Assembly: GCA_905250115.1 (NCBI GenBank)
Contig: CAJNOI010000011.1
Location: 301,705 to 365,704, forward strand
Direction of reading: 5' to 3'
Length of the DNA stretch: 64,000 nucleotides
Origin: Adineta steineri
Taxonomy: Eukaryota > Rotifera > Eurotatoria > Adinetida > Adinetidae
The notes beneath the pieces are model-generated. The model was given only the letters and a program-made list of their open reading frames with translations. It was not told the DNA's origin and did not search any database. Below, piece by piece: positions 26,348 through 36,651 of this stretch (positions are counted from its first letter, which is position 1; the number at the start of each line of letters is the position of its first letter). Made by a program: the position numbers and the translations under genes.

Positions 26348-27047
26348 TTATTTATTTTTTTTGTTCTTTTTCTTATCATGTTTATCTTCGTTGTCACTTT
26401 GAGATTCTTGATCATCCGATTCTTGTTCGACTCCTTCTTCATCATCTTCTTCTTCTTCGCTCTCTTCTTTTTTTTCAACTTTCGTTGGTTTCTTATCAAC
26501 TTTCGCCGGTTTTTTTTCTGTCTTTGAGCGTTTTTCACGTTGTGTTACTTGTCGATGAATAATCAATCGAGTTAATAATAACAGACTAAATACTAATCCA
26601 GGTGCAATACGTTCAAATTTATCATGTAACATATAATGTACATAAACAGCACCTAACATTATCATTAAGAGAATTACATTCGCTAATTGTTTAAGTCGAC
26701 CTAAGCAAAAAAAAATTGAATTTTTTGTTTTTTTCGTACTTAAAACTTACCTGGTATAAGTACTAATATAGCTCCGCAAACAAATTCCGTAATACCAACA
26801 GCTAATCGAAAATTTTTAGCAAATGGACGCCAACCTGTTTGTTCATACAATGGAAATACTTTATTAAGACGACCAAATTCTCGTCTCTAGAAAATTTAAA
26901 TAAATTATTTAGCAAAATAAGCTTTTTCTTATTTACCATATCTTCATGTATATCAGGAAAAAATTTTGGTGTAACTTTAAATTGACCAACAAACATAAAA
27001 AACATGCCAAGAGTTAATGTAAGAACAGTTAATGCTATAGAACCCAT
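26348..27047 (-). CDS. TMEM35/NACHO-like acetylcholine-receptor chaperone
   Basis: Exons 27047..26937, 26886..26751, 26700..26348 give 199 residues. Four hydrophobic segments are seen: LTVLTLTLGMFFMFVG, an internal FVCGAILVLIPG, LANVILLIMMLGAVYVHY and PGLVFSLLLLTRLII. The FKVTPKFFPDIHEDM segment and the LIPGR and VF-LLLTRLLI patterns match the TMEM35 family, whose vertebrate member NACHO is an ER chaperone for nicotinic receptor assembly (family knowledge). The C-terminal ~60 residues are a Lys/Glu/Asp-rich charged tail ending KKNKKNK, longer than I expect for vertebrate TMEM35A. The gene starts 72 bp after the Artemis stop, with TTTTTTTTGTAG six nt before the ATG, so it may be the second gene of an operon. 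A DoxX-like membrane protein is the alternative. Confidence 0.8.
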
Positions 27048-27119
27048 AATAATCTACAAAAAAAAGTCTATATTAAAATTTAATTATTCCTGAGAAAAAC
27101 AAAAACAAAAACAAAAAAT

Positions 27120-29236
27120 TTAATTATCAATAGAATTTGATACAAATGCTGTACATGTTTCACTATCAAAATCGTAATCAACTGTATCTGATGATGCATC
27201 TGACAATGTACGTTCACGGTTACTAGCTGTACATAATAATTCAATAGGATGATCTATTGAAATTGGAAGAATATCTTTTGTTAATAATAAATCAGGTATT
27301 TCTTCGGATTTGATCTGACTTGATTGCAAATTTTCTTCAAATTTCGGTTCAATCGATGTTTGAACTTGTGAATCACTTTCGAATTTTAATTTTTCATCTT
27401 GAATTTTTGGTAATTGCAATGAAATTGCTTAAATCAAAAAAAGAAAATTAATAAGTATTTATATTTCAAATAGAAAACTTACATCGAATTATTAGTTTTG
27501 AATCATTTGTGCTAATTTTTTTTGTATTAACTTCTTTCAATGAATTAACACGTTGTAAAAGTAATTTTTCTGTATCATTATCAATATCTAAATCTAAATC
27601 ATCATTATCATCTTTTCTTTGTTGTTGTTCTTTCATTAATTTCCTTTTTCGTTTTCTTTCGGATTTTGTTTGAAATGATTCATAACGATGTTTGATTTGT
27701 AATTTTTGATTGATTGGTTTTCGTTGTATTTTTTCATTTAATTTCATTGTTGTTATCATAGTTGTTGTTTTTGTATTCGATTTAGGATCTTGGATATAAT
27801 GATCAATAATTTGAAAAAGACGTTTTGGTGTCATTTGAGATGTAAATGGTGCTGCGATTGGGGTAACACGTTTGGGTTTTAATGTTTTTAATACATCAGC
27901 TATTTCAGAAAATGATGAATGGAGTGAATAACATAAACGATAACTTAAATATTTATCAGAATATGATACATCAATTGCGTCACCACCATAATCTTGAAAA
28001 CCAATAAAAAAACGTTTATTAGATGTTGAGACACTTTGTTCAAAATTTGAATGATATTTATGATATTCAACTAATAATTCGCCTGAAAGAAAAAAGACAA
28101 TGAATATATATCTTACAATTCATTTCAATTATACCAGCAGCTATTTGATCAGTAAACCACATAATAGATAATAATACACGTATAGGTTTATCACAATTAC
28201 GAAAAAAGGAACAAGGTTGTGCAAAATTTGATGCTGATGTACGACATGCATGTAAACGTGTTGTATTTGGATCAGTTGTTAAACATTCTTGTATTATTGG
28301 TAAACAAGAATAAAAATCATATTGACCTTGTTCAACATGAATACGCATTCCTAAAGCATCGTATAAAGCTCGATATATCTGTTCATAACCGACACGAGCG
28401 CTAAAAAAATAAAACAGATTTAATGAAATTTTCTATTCATAGTAAAAATATTATACCTTGTTTTAAAATAAATATTAGCTGTATTGGATTTGTCAGCAAC
28501 TAAACCTTTGATCCATAAAATAAGTGCTTCACAACTAACTTCTCTTGTTGGTATATGTAAAATATCTGGACGAAAAAATGTCATATCAATATAAAGATTA
28601 TTAATTGGTTTAAATATATATGTTTCATCTTTATTATCACTATCAGTTCGTCGTCGATGTAAATGTGTTATACGTTTCGATTGTCCACGATAAAGACGAA
28701 AATCTCCTGTAAATAAAACATTTCCATGTTCACCTTCAATCCAAACCATAACTGAACCAGGACAATGACCTGAACCAAAACATGTAACTAGTATTGTTTC
28801 ACCTACATTCTGTGCATGTGATGATAATGTACTTTTTAAACTTTCATTAGCTAAAACAAAATATTTTCCCAAAGTTTATATTGATCATGGAATGTTTGCT
28901 TTTCTCTTTACCTGATCCTTCTTTTAACTTTGCTTGTACAGGATCATTTGATTGAATTGTTAATGCAAATGGTTGATCAATAGGAACTGTTTTGAAATAT
29001 GGTATTAAATGTCGATAAGGTGCCATCGTACTTAATAGTTGTTTAGAAATTTCTGACATATAAATTGATGCATTAATTTTTGCAACATATCGACCAAATT
29101 CTGGTCGTTCAAGACCAACAAGATGATCCATATGAATATGTGTAATAAAAAACATTGTGCTTGTATAATTATGAGTTTCAAATGAATCAATAGATATAAG
29201 AGGGTATTCCTCTAGAATTCCGTGATATGTACACAT
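27120..29236 (-). CDS. DCLRE1C: Artemis-type SNM1 nuclease
   Basis: Metallo-beta-lactamase/beta-CASP nuclease that opens hairpins and trims ends in non-homologous end joining. Exons 29236..28912, 28850..28457, 28400..28135, 28082..27483, 27427..27120 give 630 residues. Visible motifs: D17 in ISIDSF; THIHMDH with metal ligands at positions 33, 35, 37 and 38, as in human Artemis; GHCPGSVM; TGDFRL; YIDMTFF; a beta-CASP HACR motif; and SIMWF. The C-terminal third is low-complexity with basic (SERKRKRKL) and acidic (DDLDLDID) patches, typical of the poorly conserved Artemis tail. An acceptor TTTTTATAG lies 10 nt upstream of the ATG. Artemis fits better than SNM1A/B because of the N-terminal spacing. 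Tail exon borders are less certain than the catalytic core. Confidence 0.92.
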
Positions 29237-29625
29237 ATTGTAAAATCTATAAAAAGAAAAATAGAATCGTTTATTTAAAGTAAATAAAAAATCATTGGAG
29301 ATTAAATGAATAGTTCTAGTAAAGCCACGTATTATGGGTGTGTCAGATAGAGAGATATAGGTGTGGGTGTTTTGTACTTATTCAAATTTATTTCTAACAA
29401 AGAACTGATCGTGTGATTTGATAATTGAATTAACCAATAATGAAATTATTCTATAAGATTTCTTTTAAATTTTATTTATTTATATTTATGAATAATTTAT
29501 TACAAAAAAAAACTTTTATTTGTTTTTAAAAATAATTTTGATACAAATTCATAAAGTAGCGACATCTGTAATTAAATTTTAAAAAATATATAACGAAAAA
29601 ATTTAAATATTTTATAAAAATCACA
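29237..29625. other. Spacer between PGAP6 and Artemis
   Basis: About 390 bp between two minus-strand genes. AT-rich, nothing recognised apart from the pyrimidine-AG tract just upstream of the Artemis ATG. Confidence 0.6.
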
Positions 29626-32600
29626 TTAAGCTGTAGTAGAAGTATTGTTTATATCTATTTGATTGTTTATTTCAACATCTGGTAATAGTACTCCTTCATT
29701 TATAATACCGGCAGATGTAACTGTATTTAGTTCAGTAGATGTATTGCTTCGTTTCTTTTGTCCTAGAATAAAAAATAATTATTTAGACCAAAACAAAAGT
29801 TCGATTCGAAATTTTTCCTATGAAAGAAAATATTCGATTGGTCGAATCTGATCAGAGAAAGAGTTGATGTATCTATCTTCGCTTTGTTCATTCAGTAGGG
29901 TATACTAAGATAAGAGACAATTGAATGATCAGTTGATGGAGAAGTCATTTTGTACATACTCACAATCAATTGCTTGCGGATTTAAATTCTTTCAACTTTC
30001 TTCTCTCAAATATCTTAAATATGATCATTCATGGTTGAATCTAGATCACAAGATTTTACTATCACCCAGGTCGAACAATCCGACACGGAAACGGCCGGTT
30101 CCATGGCATTCCGAAGGTTTCATGGAAGCAGTATTCCTGTTGAACGGATCCGGTGACCGGATTTACCTGGTTTGGACCGGAAGCGACACGAACATATCAA
30201 AACCGGCAGCCGGATACGGTTACCTCACTTCTCTATCGGATTCCTGGCATTTTCCGAGCAGGTTCCGTTTGGAAATGGCGAGTTTCTTCAGAGATTTTGC
30301 TGGAAATTCACGGAATCTTGCGTCAGGAACCATCGTCCTGGGCAATAATCTATTTCGTATATATTTAAAAATCGGATAATAATCTCAAGTCTTGTCTTCC
30401 CTTATCAACAGACTTAGAAAGTTTTGTTTAACTCTTTCATTTCTAATAAATTTCTCACCGATTCTCTGTGGAAGAAAAAACAGAATTGAAATTGCCATAA
30501 ATATATGCCATAAACTATGTGTATACCAATAATTATCATCTGTTGCAACAAATACAAATAGAATAATTCCTGCAATTGATAATACAAATCCAGGTGCAAT
30601 ACATAGAAGTTTTTTACAAGATGGTTGTATACGACGTTCTTTTATTGAAACAACAATCTAAAATGAACAGTTTTTACAAAATCCAAGATGATTCTTATTT
30701 TACTTACCCATGTTAAAATAGTAAAACCAGATGTAATAATAAGTAAAGTCATGAATTGTATATTATCAAATCGATCACGTGAATTAAATACAACACATAG
30801 TAATATCCCTAATATAAAAAGAAATGCTTTTATTGATCGTGATAATATTGACATTGTAATTAATGTTATAATAAATGATGAATATGAAGTAACAAAATCT
30901 GATAGTTGTAAACCATCATATTTAAATATACAAAATCTACGAATTTCTTGATCACAGGCATGATAAAACTTAATTAAAAAAAGAATTCTTTCTTTCTTAA
31001 TAGAAAATAAAAGGAAACTTACAGTTGAAAAAAACATATTGAAAAAATAGACCAGTGCTTCAATATATAAACGATAATAAATTGCTAAGATTATGGCAGG
31101 TATAAACATTAAATTACTAAGTGTTAAAAAAAGTACACTTGGTAAATATCTTGATACACGAGCATAAGTATTATCAGTACAACCATAGCCACGATAACCT
31201 AAAGGTGTTATATTAATTTATACGTTTTTGTTATATGCTTTACTAACCAGCAACACACGCACAAGTAGAATACATATTTTGTTGTGGTGATGTTATTATT
31301 CTACAAATTCCATATAATCCACATTTTTGTCGAGTACATTGTGATGATGAAATTTGAAATGTAATCGACATTGATCTATTATCACATTCATTATTTGAAC
31401 TGAAACAAAAAACAAATCATATTATTTCAATTCAATTATTGATTTAAAAATTATACCCATTGCAAATATATTCGAATGTTAAATACCAAAGAGCCATTTC
31501 TGGATAAGGTAATGATCGAATTGTAGATGAATTTTTATCAATAAGAATTTTATAATCATTTTCACATATATTATATCGACGTGGTTGATTTTTTGATAAA
31601 CATCCAAGAATATTAACAGTTACATTTGATGATAGAGAAGACTAGAAAGAATAAGATTTCTGGAACTGCTGAAAATGACGGTATCATGGCTGAAGGACAG
31701 GAAAGGATACATCGTTTTCGGAGAGGAAAAGTCCGAGCCCTTTAACATCGACATAGGCCTCCCACAAGGGAGTAGCCTTAACCCATACCTTTTCATCGTC
31801 TATCACAGCGACATAACCCTTTGCGCAGGAGCGCACCCGGTACATGCGTACGCCGACGATCTCTGTATCCTGGTGAAGGCACCCATCGTCAAGAAGCTTG
31901 CACCTACGCTGGAATATTTGGGGAGAGAGGGAACAAGGGTGTGTAAGGAAGTTATAGCCTATGCACAGAAATGGAGACAACCACTCAATGTGCAGAAAAC
32001 AGTAGGGCAGGTGTTCCACTCTCAACCCGCGTGCCCAGAGGTAGTAGTCCACATTAACGACAAGGTATTGGAAATGGTTAAAAGTTTCAAATACCTTGGG
32101 TTTACGTGGACGAGTAAGTTGTCCCTAGAACCGACCGTGAACAATTGTTTGTAAAAGGCAGACCGGGCTCTAGCAAAGCTAAGATGGTTAACACGAGGTA
32201 GGATAATTTCCCAACAAGTGCTGCGCCAGTGCCTTTTCACCTACGTCTTGCCCCACTTGGCCTCGATCTTCCCGATGTACCCCTTTCTCTCCAAAGATCA
32301 GAAGGAAGCGCTGGACAGAAAGCTAAGAGTCGGAACTAGAATAGCTCATCGATGCCCCTACGTGGCAGCCGCAGACCTGCATACGTTTACCAAGGAGGCT
32401 TCCTTGCAGTTCTATGCAAAAAAATATATTAAGAAGCAACTATTGAAGGTAAATAAATCAGACCTTGGCCAATCCCCCTTTTTAGAGGATATCTTCCAAT
32501 GGAAAGCTTGAAAGAAAAGGAAGAACGATGGGGTTGGACATTTCTTCAGGTTGAAAAGAGTTACGAAAATGATGCAAAGGCACGAGTCCTGGCTGATTAG

Positions 32601-34542
32601 GTGGATCCCCTTTGCGACCCCATAAAAACACTACGCAAACTTAAACCCTCTCCTCTAATATCGGTGAGCAATGATATGGAACGTGAGTAAGACAGATAAC
32701 CCAGGAAATGACTGTTGGCACACGGATACCTCTCCACTTTTCATCTCCTTTTTTCTTCTACTCCTTTTTTTTATTATTCTCCCTTTTTTTCTGTATTTCG
32801 TCATATTTTGTCCCATTTATCTGTCCTCTTAATGTAAGCACTCCAGAGTGCAACATAATAAACGCTAAAAAAAAAGAATAAGATTTCTATCAAATATATA
32901 TAACTCAGTGTTTTATCTAGAGAGTAGGCGCTGCCCGCTCAAGAAAAGAAACTTAGATAACGCACTGATATAACTTAATATTTACTTTAATATGAGTTTC
33001 AAAATCCAAATGTATTGTTCCACCAATATTTCTATCATCAACAATAAATTCATATGAATAAATAGATAGATTATTTCTATCTAATACTATTGTATTAATA
33101 CTATTATTTGTATAACTTGATACATATAAATAATCATAATAATAATTAAACATAATACGTCGTGTTGGATAAGATTGAATACAATTGTTATTATTTGAAT
33201 GAAAGGAACATTCTAATTAAGAAAAAGATTTTTTTTGGAATGGAAATAATCTTTTGGAATTAATAACCTGTTGCACGAATAATCATAATACCATGAATAG
33301 GATTATTTATACATGATAAATTAGTTATGGAGATTTGAAAATAGATCCAAATATGTGCAGCTATTTGATCAATTTCTATCGAACATGTGCCGTTCTTACA
33401 TACTGGAAAAAAATGTAATATTATAAAAAAAAAGATTTTTTCTTCTGTAGAACAAACCAGTGCGATAATCATATTGAGAAGAGTTTGGTAATCCATTGAT
33501 TCGAGTGAGAATAATTAAATCACAGTTAGAAGACCATTCAGATAGAATCGTAAATCGAGAATTACCTATTGTTGTATAATATCTAAATGAGAAAAAGAAT
33601 TGCTAATATATCCAAATTATAATAGATCTAAACTAGATGCTCCAGTAAACATATTAGTACAATCCTTACGATGCATAAACAATTGTTGTGTAATTAGACA
33701 AAATAATCTGAAGTGGTTGGTCAGTAGTTAGTGTTAATAAAACCGGTACTGTTAGATAATTAAGCCAACTTGTTAGATAAATATTACAACTACTTGAAGA
33801 TGTCTGAATATTATATATTCAGATTAAAACTAATTCAAAGAATTATTAACATACTCTAGATTTGATATTAATCGGTGGTCGCTCAACAAATATCTACGAA
33901 GATTTAATTGTTAAATACAAATTTCTTTAGAGTTTTTATTTCGTTACCATAGCAAACCATGTTCCTCTTAATGGATTATCTAATTGAATTGTTCCATTGG
34001 ATATTGTTCGATTAAATATGGTTGTGATTAGATCATGACGAGTAGATATATATGTATCAGGAAATGATTCATTCTGTGGAGCAATCAATGGATAAGCATT
34101 ATATTGAAGATAACTGATTGAAAAAGAAAACAACAAATTTTTATTGACTTATTAAAAGAAAACAAATTAAATCTACTATACAAATGAATATTCGGAAAAT
34201 AATTGTTACATTTTCCATCGGTATCAACAGTAAGCGACCAATTAGCTATTATTGCTGGATCATATATATTGAATTTAAGAAATTTAACATCGGAATAATC
34301 AGTAAATTCAAATATACGGATACGAGAATAGCTTTCTCCAATCTTGTATCCTAAATTAAGATAACATTTATGGGTGCTCGAAATCAAAACAGAATAGAAT
34401 ATATTTTTTTGTTGATTTATCATGTTTTAAAGAAGAAAAATGTTGAATTCTATTTTACGAAATTTATTTAACACATACCAAAAGCGAGATTTTTCATTAT
34501 TGAATAATAAAAAATAACAATAACCAACATAAACTTAATCAT
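29626..34542 (-). CDS. PGAP6/TMEM8-like GPI-processing membrane protein
   Basis: CREST-superfamily seven-helix protein; the vertebrate PGAP6 relative is a GPI-specific phospholipase A2 (family knowledge). Confident exons: 34113..33948, 33893..33855, 33803..33670, 33583..33458, 33402..33268, 33212..32986, 31641..31457, 31399..31248, 31198..31023, 30968..30708, 30657..30459, 29762..29626, preceded by one ending at 34182. The extracellular half is Ser/Asn-rich. An EGF-like module follows (CTRQKCGLYGIC, then CACVAGYRGYGCTD), then helices carrying the family residues: TLSNLMF, FFSTFYHACDQ and YTHSLWHI. A likely signal-peptide exon is 34542..34479 (MIKFMLVIVIFYYSIM), but its join to the next exon does not resolve by GT-AG rules; an ATG at 34423 is the alternative. 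One intron holds a LINE fragment and a hAT-like microelement. Confidence 0.88.
30060..30350. mobile_element. GC-rich foreign-looking block in the last PGAP6 intron
   Basis: About 290 bp of roughly balanced base composition in an AT-rich intron, full of CCGG and GGTTCC-like words. The ends show an imperfect inverted pair: ATCACCCAGGTCG at 30061-30073 against the reverse complement of CGTCCTGGGCAAT at 30334-30346. No target-site duplication or domain is clear. A transposon remnant is likeliest, but the class is unknown. Confidence 0.4.
31646..31661. repeat. Target-site duplication, left copy (LINE insertion)
   Basis: 16 bp, AAAGAATAAGATTTCT, exactly repeated at 32873-32888 on the other side of the inserted element. 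A duplication of this length is typical of target-primed reverse transcription. Confidence 0.85.
31675..32511 (+). pseudogene. Reverse transcriptase fragment (broken)
   Basis: The RT palm is seen as GLPQGSSLNPYLF near 31756 and the catalytic YADD box at 31849-31860; the fingers and endonuclease domains are missing by 5' truncation. The frame carries an in-frame TAA at 32152-32154, after which the thumb-like text KADRALAKLRWL continues in the same frame. Near 32495-32510 the sense text seems to shift frame again (MESLKEKEERWGWTFLQ). The copy is therefore inactive. The LPQGS and YADD motifs are those of non-LTR rather than LTR elements. Confidence 0.88.
32838..32851 (+). repeat. 3'-terminal hairpin of the LINE
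   Basis: GCACTC and GAGTGC pair perfectly around a CA loop, about 15 nt before the A-tail. In other LINEs a 3' stem-loop can be the reverse-transcriptase recognition element; that role here is inference. Confidence 0.6.
32873..32888. repeat. Target-site duplication, right copy (LINE insertion)
   Basis: Second copy of the 16-bp direct repeat. On the minus strand it carries the pyrimidine-rich TCTTATTCTTT that precedes the splice acceptor in the left copy. Confidence 0.85.
32906..32967. mobile_element. 62-bp hAT-like microelement
   Basis: Begins CAGTGTTTTATCTAGAG and ends with the reverse complement of CAGTGCGTTATCTAAGT, that is, 14-17 bp terminal inverted repeats starting CAGTG. It is flanked on both sides by the identical 8-bp sequence ATATAACT (32898-32905 and 32968-32975). 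An 8-bp duplication and a CAGTG-type terminus are the hallmarks of hAT transposons. It is too small to encode anything. Confidence 0.75.
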
Positions 34543-34911
34543 TATTGAAAAATTAAAATAAATCAATCAAAACAAAATAAGATTATCTTATTGTTTATTC
34601 ATTCTTATTTTCTATCCCATCTAAAATATTGATTAAGGAATAAAAACAAGAGTTATAGAACTTGTTGGTTACTTTTCTCTTTCACCCCTCTTTTTTTCTT
34701 TTTGGTTTATACACATTCTTATCTTTCGTAAAAAAAAACTCACGGTTATAAGAAAGCAATGAATATAAGTAGACAATAAATATATATGGAGAGAGAGAAA
34801 AAAAACGGTTTTCTATTAAATAATAAATAAAAAAAAAGAAAAAGGAACTCAAACGAGAAAAACACAAATAGATGATTTAGGTAATTAATATTTTCTTTTT
34901 TTTTTTTTTTG
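34543..34911. other. Spacer between OSBP-like and PGAP6 genes
   Basis: About 370 bp between the PGAP6 start and the OSBP stop. A/T homopolymers only. ORFs crossing it are low-complexity. Confidence 0.5.
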
Positions 34912-35520
34912 TTAAAATATATCATCACATCTTGACCAATCTTGTTTTGCTTTACATTCCCAATATTCATTTGTATACATATACATTTCCGAATCCGTAA
35001 GTGGATCATATTGTTTTTTAAACCATTTAGATTTATATAAATCAACTCCACCTGTTTGTGCTTCACGATTTTTTCGTACTACTCGTTGTTTTTCTTCAAG
35101 ACGTAATTTTTCTTGATTTGCTTCATCCCAATGTGTTTCTTCCATTAAACGTTGATCAGGACGACGACGAGAATCCGTTGGTGCAACATCAGGTTCCTCT
35201 TCATTTATTTCAATAGCAAGTTCAGTAAAATTATACATTTTTTCAAGATATGCTGGTGGCATTCGACGTTGCCATAAAACTTTCATATTATGAGTTTCCA
35301 TATGATGAGAATGTGTATGACGACCTGATGTTGCTTCTACAGGACCACCTTCAATCTTTTCTGTCCATGTACCTGATAGTACCCATCGAGCTTGACCATT
35401 TGAATCAGTTACAACACCGGTTACTTTACGTGGAACATCTTTTGAAAAATAGCTATACTGAAAATATTTTAATTTACAAACATCTTTGGTTGTATGATTT
35501 ATAATATCCATTTCACCGAC
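34912..35520 (-). CDS. Oxysterol-binding protein, C-terminal exon (partial)
   Basis: One 609-nt exon starting after TATGTAG at 35521-35527 and ending in a stop, giving 202 residues. It carries the end of the ORD lipid-transfer fold: MDIINHTTKDVCKLKYF, YFSKDVPRKVTGVV, GTWTEKIEG, MYNFTELAIE, then APTDSRRRPDQRLME, WDEANQEKLRLEEKQR and the terminal DWSRCDDIF. These match the OSBP1/OSBP2 subgroup of sterol/PI4P exchange proteins at ER-Golgi contacts (family knowledge). Everything upstream, including PH, FFAT and most of the ORD, is missing because a 100-N gap starts 9 nt beyond the exon. Confidence 0.93.
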   Translation of the reverse strand, partial: VGEMDIINHTTKDVCKLKYFQYSYFSKDVPRKVTGVVTDSNGQARWVLSGTWTEKIEGGPVEATSGRHTHSHHMETHNMKVLWQRRMPPAYLEKMYNFTELAIEINEEEPDVAPTDSRRRPDQRLMEETHWDEANQEKLRLEEKQRVVRKNREAQTGGVDLYKSKWFKKQYDPLTDSEMYMYTNEYWECKAKQDWSRCDDIF

Positions 35521-35528
35521 CTACATAT

Positions 35529-35628
35529 NNNNNNNNNNNNNNNNNNNNNNNNNNNNNNNNNNNNNNNNNNNNNNNNNNNNNNNNNNNNNNNNNNNNNNNN
35601 NNNNNNNNNNNNNNNNNNNNNNNNNNNN
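35529..35628. other. Assembly gap (100 N) cutting two genes
   Basis: Exactly 100 N. The OSBP exon to its left lacks its 5' part and the AS3MT-like gene to its right lacks its 3' part, so the true gap must be several kb or the join is wrong. Confidence 0.98.
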
Positions 35629-36220
35629 AATAATCCGATGAGAGTCGTTTCCATAGAAAAATGCAAACATATGAAGGTCAATAAGAACTCGGTAAACCTT
35701 AGAGGTCAAATGAGTACGTTTTTTTGGTACAGTTTTTTTTTAAAAAGTCCAACATACGTGTCTATCTATTAAATATCAATTTATGTGTAGATCGATATCG
35801 AAAATATTGTCCCTCAATCAAACTAAATATTTACTATACTAATTGCCCTCTGTCTCGTTAAAATTTCACGATAGTTAGCTAAGTTTTCGTTATAAACTTT
35901 GACACAAAAATTAATTAAGCATTGTTTCTATAGTAGCAAGAATTCTCTACTACTACTTTTCAAACTTTAAAATTGATTGACAGCACACAAATGTCGGACA
36001 AGGTCAATTGATAACATTTCTACGCTATGTTAATAAAAATCTTAAAATAAATTCAAACGACACTTCTTCGTTAGAGAATATTCCTCATTTTAAATTGACT
36101 TATGTATATCAGTAATACAAATATTCTATATTATATTAAACTAGTTCTACATATTTTAATCATTTCTACTACCGAGACTATTTCAAAAGATAAGATTTCT
36201 ATCTAAATAAAAAATCTTAC

Positions 36221-36651
36221 TTGATCTTTATCTGAATCGATTCCAATAACTCGCCCGTGTTCTCCAACAAGTTTTGATAAAATAAAAACATCTCGGCCAA
36301 CACCACAACCAAGATCAACAACCGTACAACCTTCTAATTTTGGTGGAAATAAAACAAAATTAGATTGATGCGATCTAAATAAAATAAATAAATAGAAAAA
36401 AGAAAACAATATATCATAGTTTGATTTGATTTTTTTTCTAATTATAAAATTTTTATAGAAACAAACTTTGCTATTATATCCGGATGTATTTGATCAACAA
36501 TAGCATTTAAAATACTTGGTGTTTTTAAAAGATGTGGTTTAACACGTGAAAAATGATCCGTTTCGGATACATCATCTTCTTCAACATTATACGCTTTTTC
36601 CGTTCCATCCTCTTCATTCATAGGTGGTTTCGGTTCAGTCGATGACGACAT
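36221..36651 (-). CDS. AS3MT-like methyltransferase, N-terminal exons (partial)
   Basis: Exons 36651..36467 (donor GTTTGT) and 36374..36221 give the first 113 residues. After an acidic N-terminus comes LEGCTVVDLGCGVGRDVFIL, a SAM-binding motif I with the RD step seen in arsenite methyltransferases, then GEHGRVIGID, motif II. The region up to the gap (35629-36220) shows no further exon, so the catalytic cysteines and the rest of the fold are not visible. AS3MT is the closest fit; a related class I methyltransferase is possible. Confidence 0.65.

Larger units (their letters stand above)
31662..32872 (+). mobile_element. 5'-truncated non-LTR retrotransposon (LINE)
   Basis: 1.2-kb insertion in the PGAP6 intron, antisense to the host gene. 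It begins inside the reverse transcriptase domain and ends in an A-tract at 32866-32875, flanked by a 16-bp direct repeat. The 3' end has a hairpin GCACTCCAGAGTGC at 32838-32851, followed by AATAAA. Base composition is near 45-50% GC, well above the surroundings. The 5' truncation, A-tail and long target-site duplication together identify a LINE insertion. The clade cannot be fixed from this fragment. Confidence 0.92.

Noticed and set aside
29921-30379. 152-residue plus-strand ORF, and a 71-residue ORF inside it
   Set aside because: Lies in the GC-rich block of a PGAP6 intron. No domain, two overlapping frames are open at once, and it is antisense to a well-supported gene.
35494-35772. ORFs spanning the N gap
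   Set aside because: Open only because N codons are read through.
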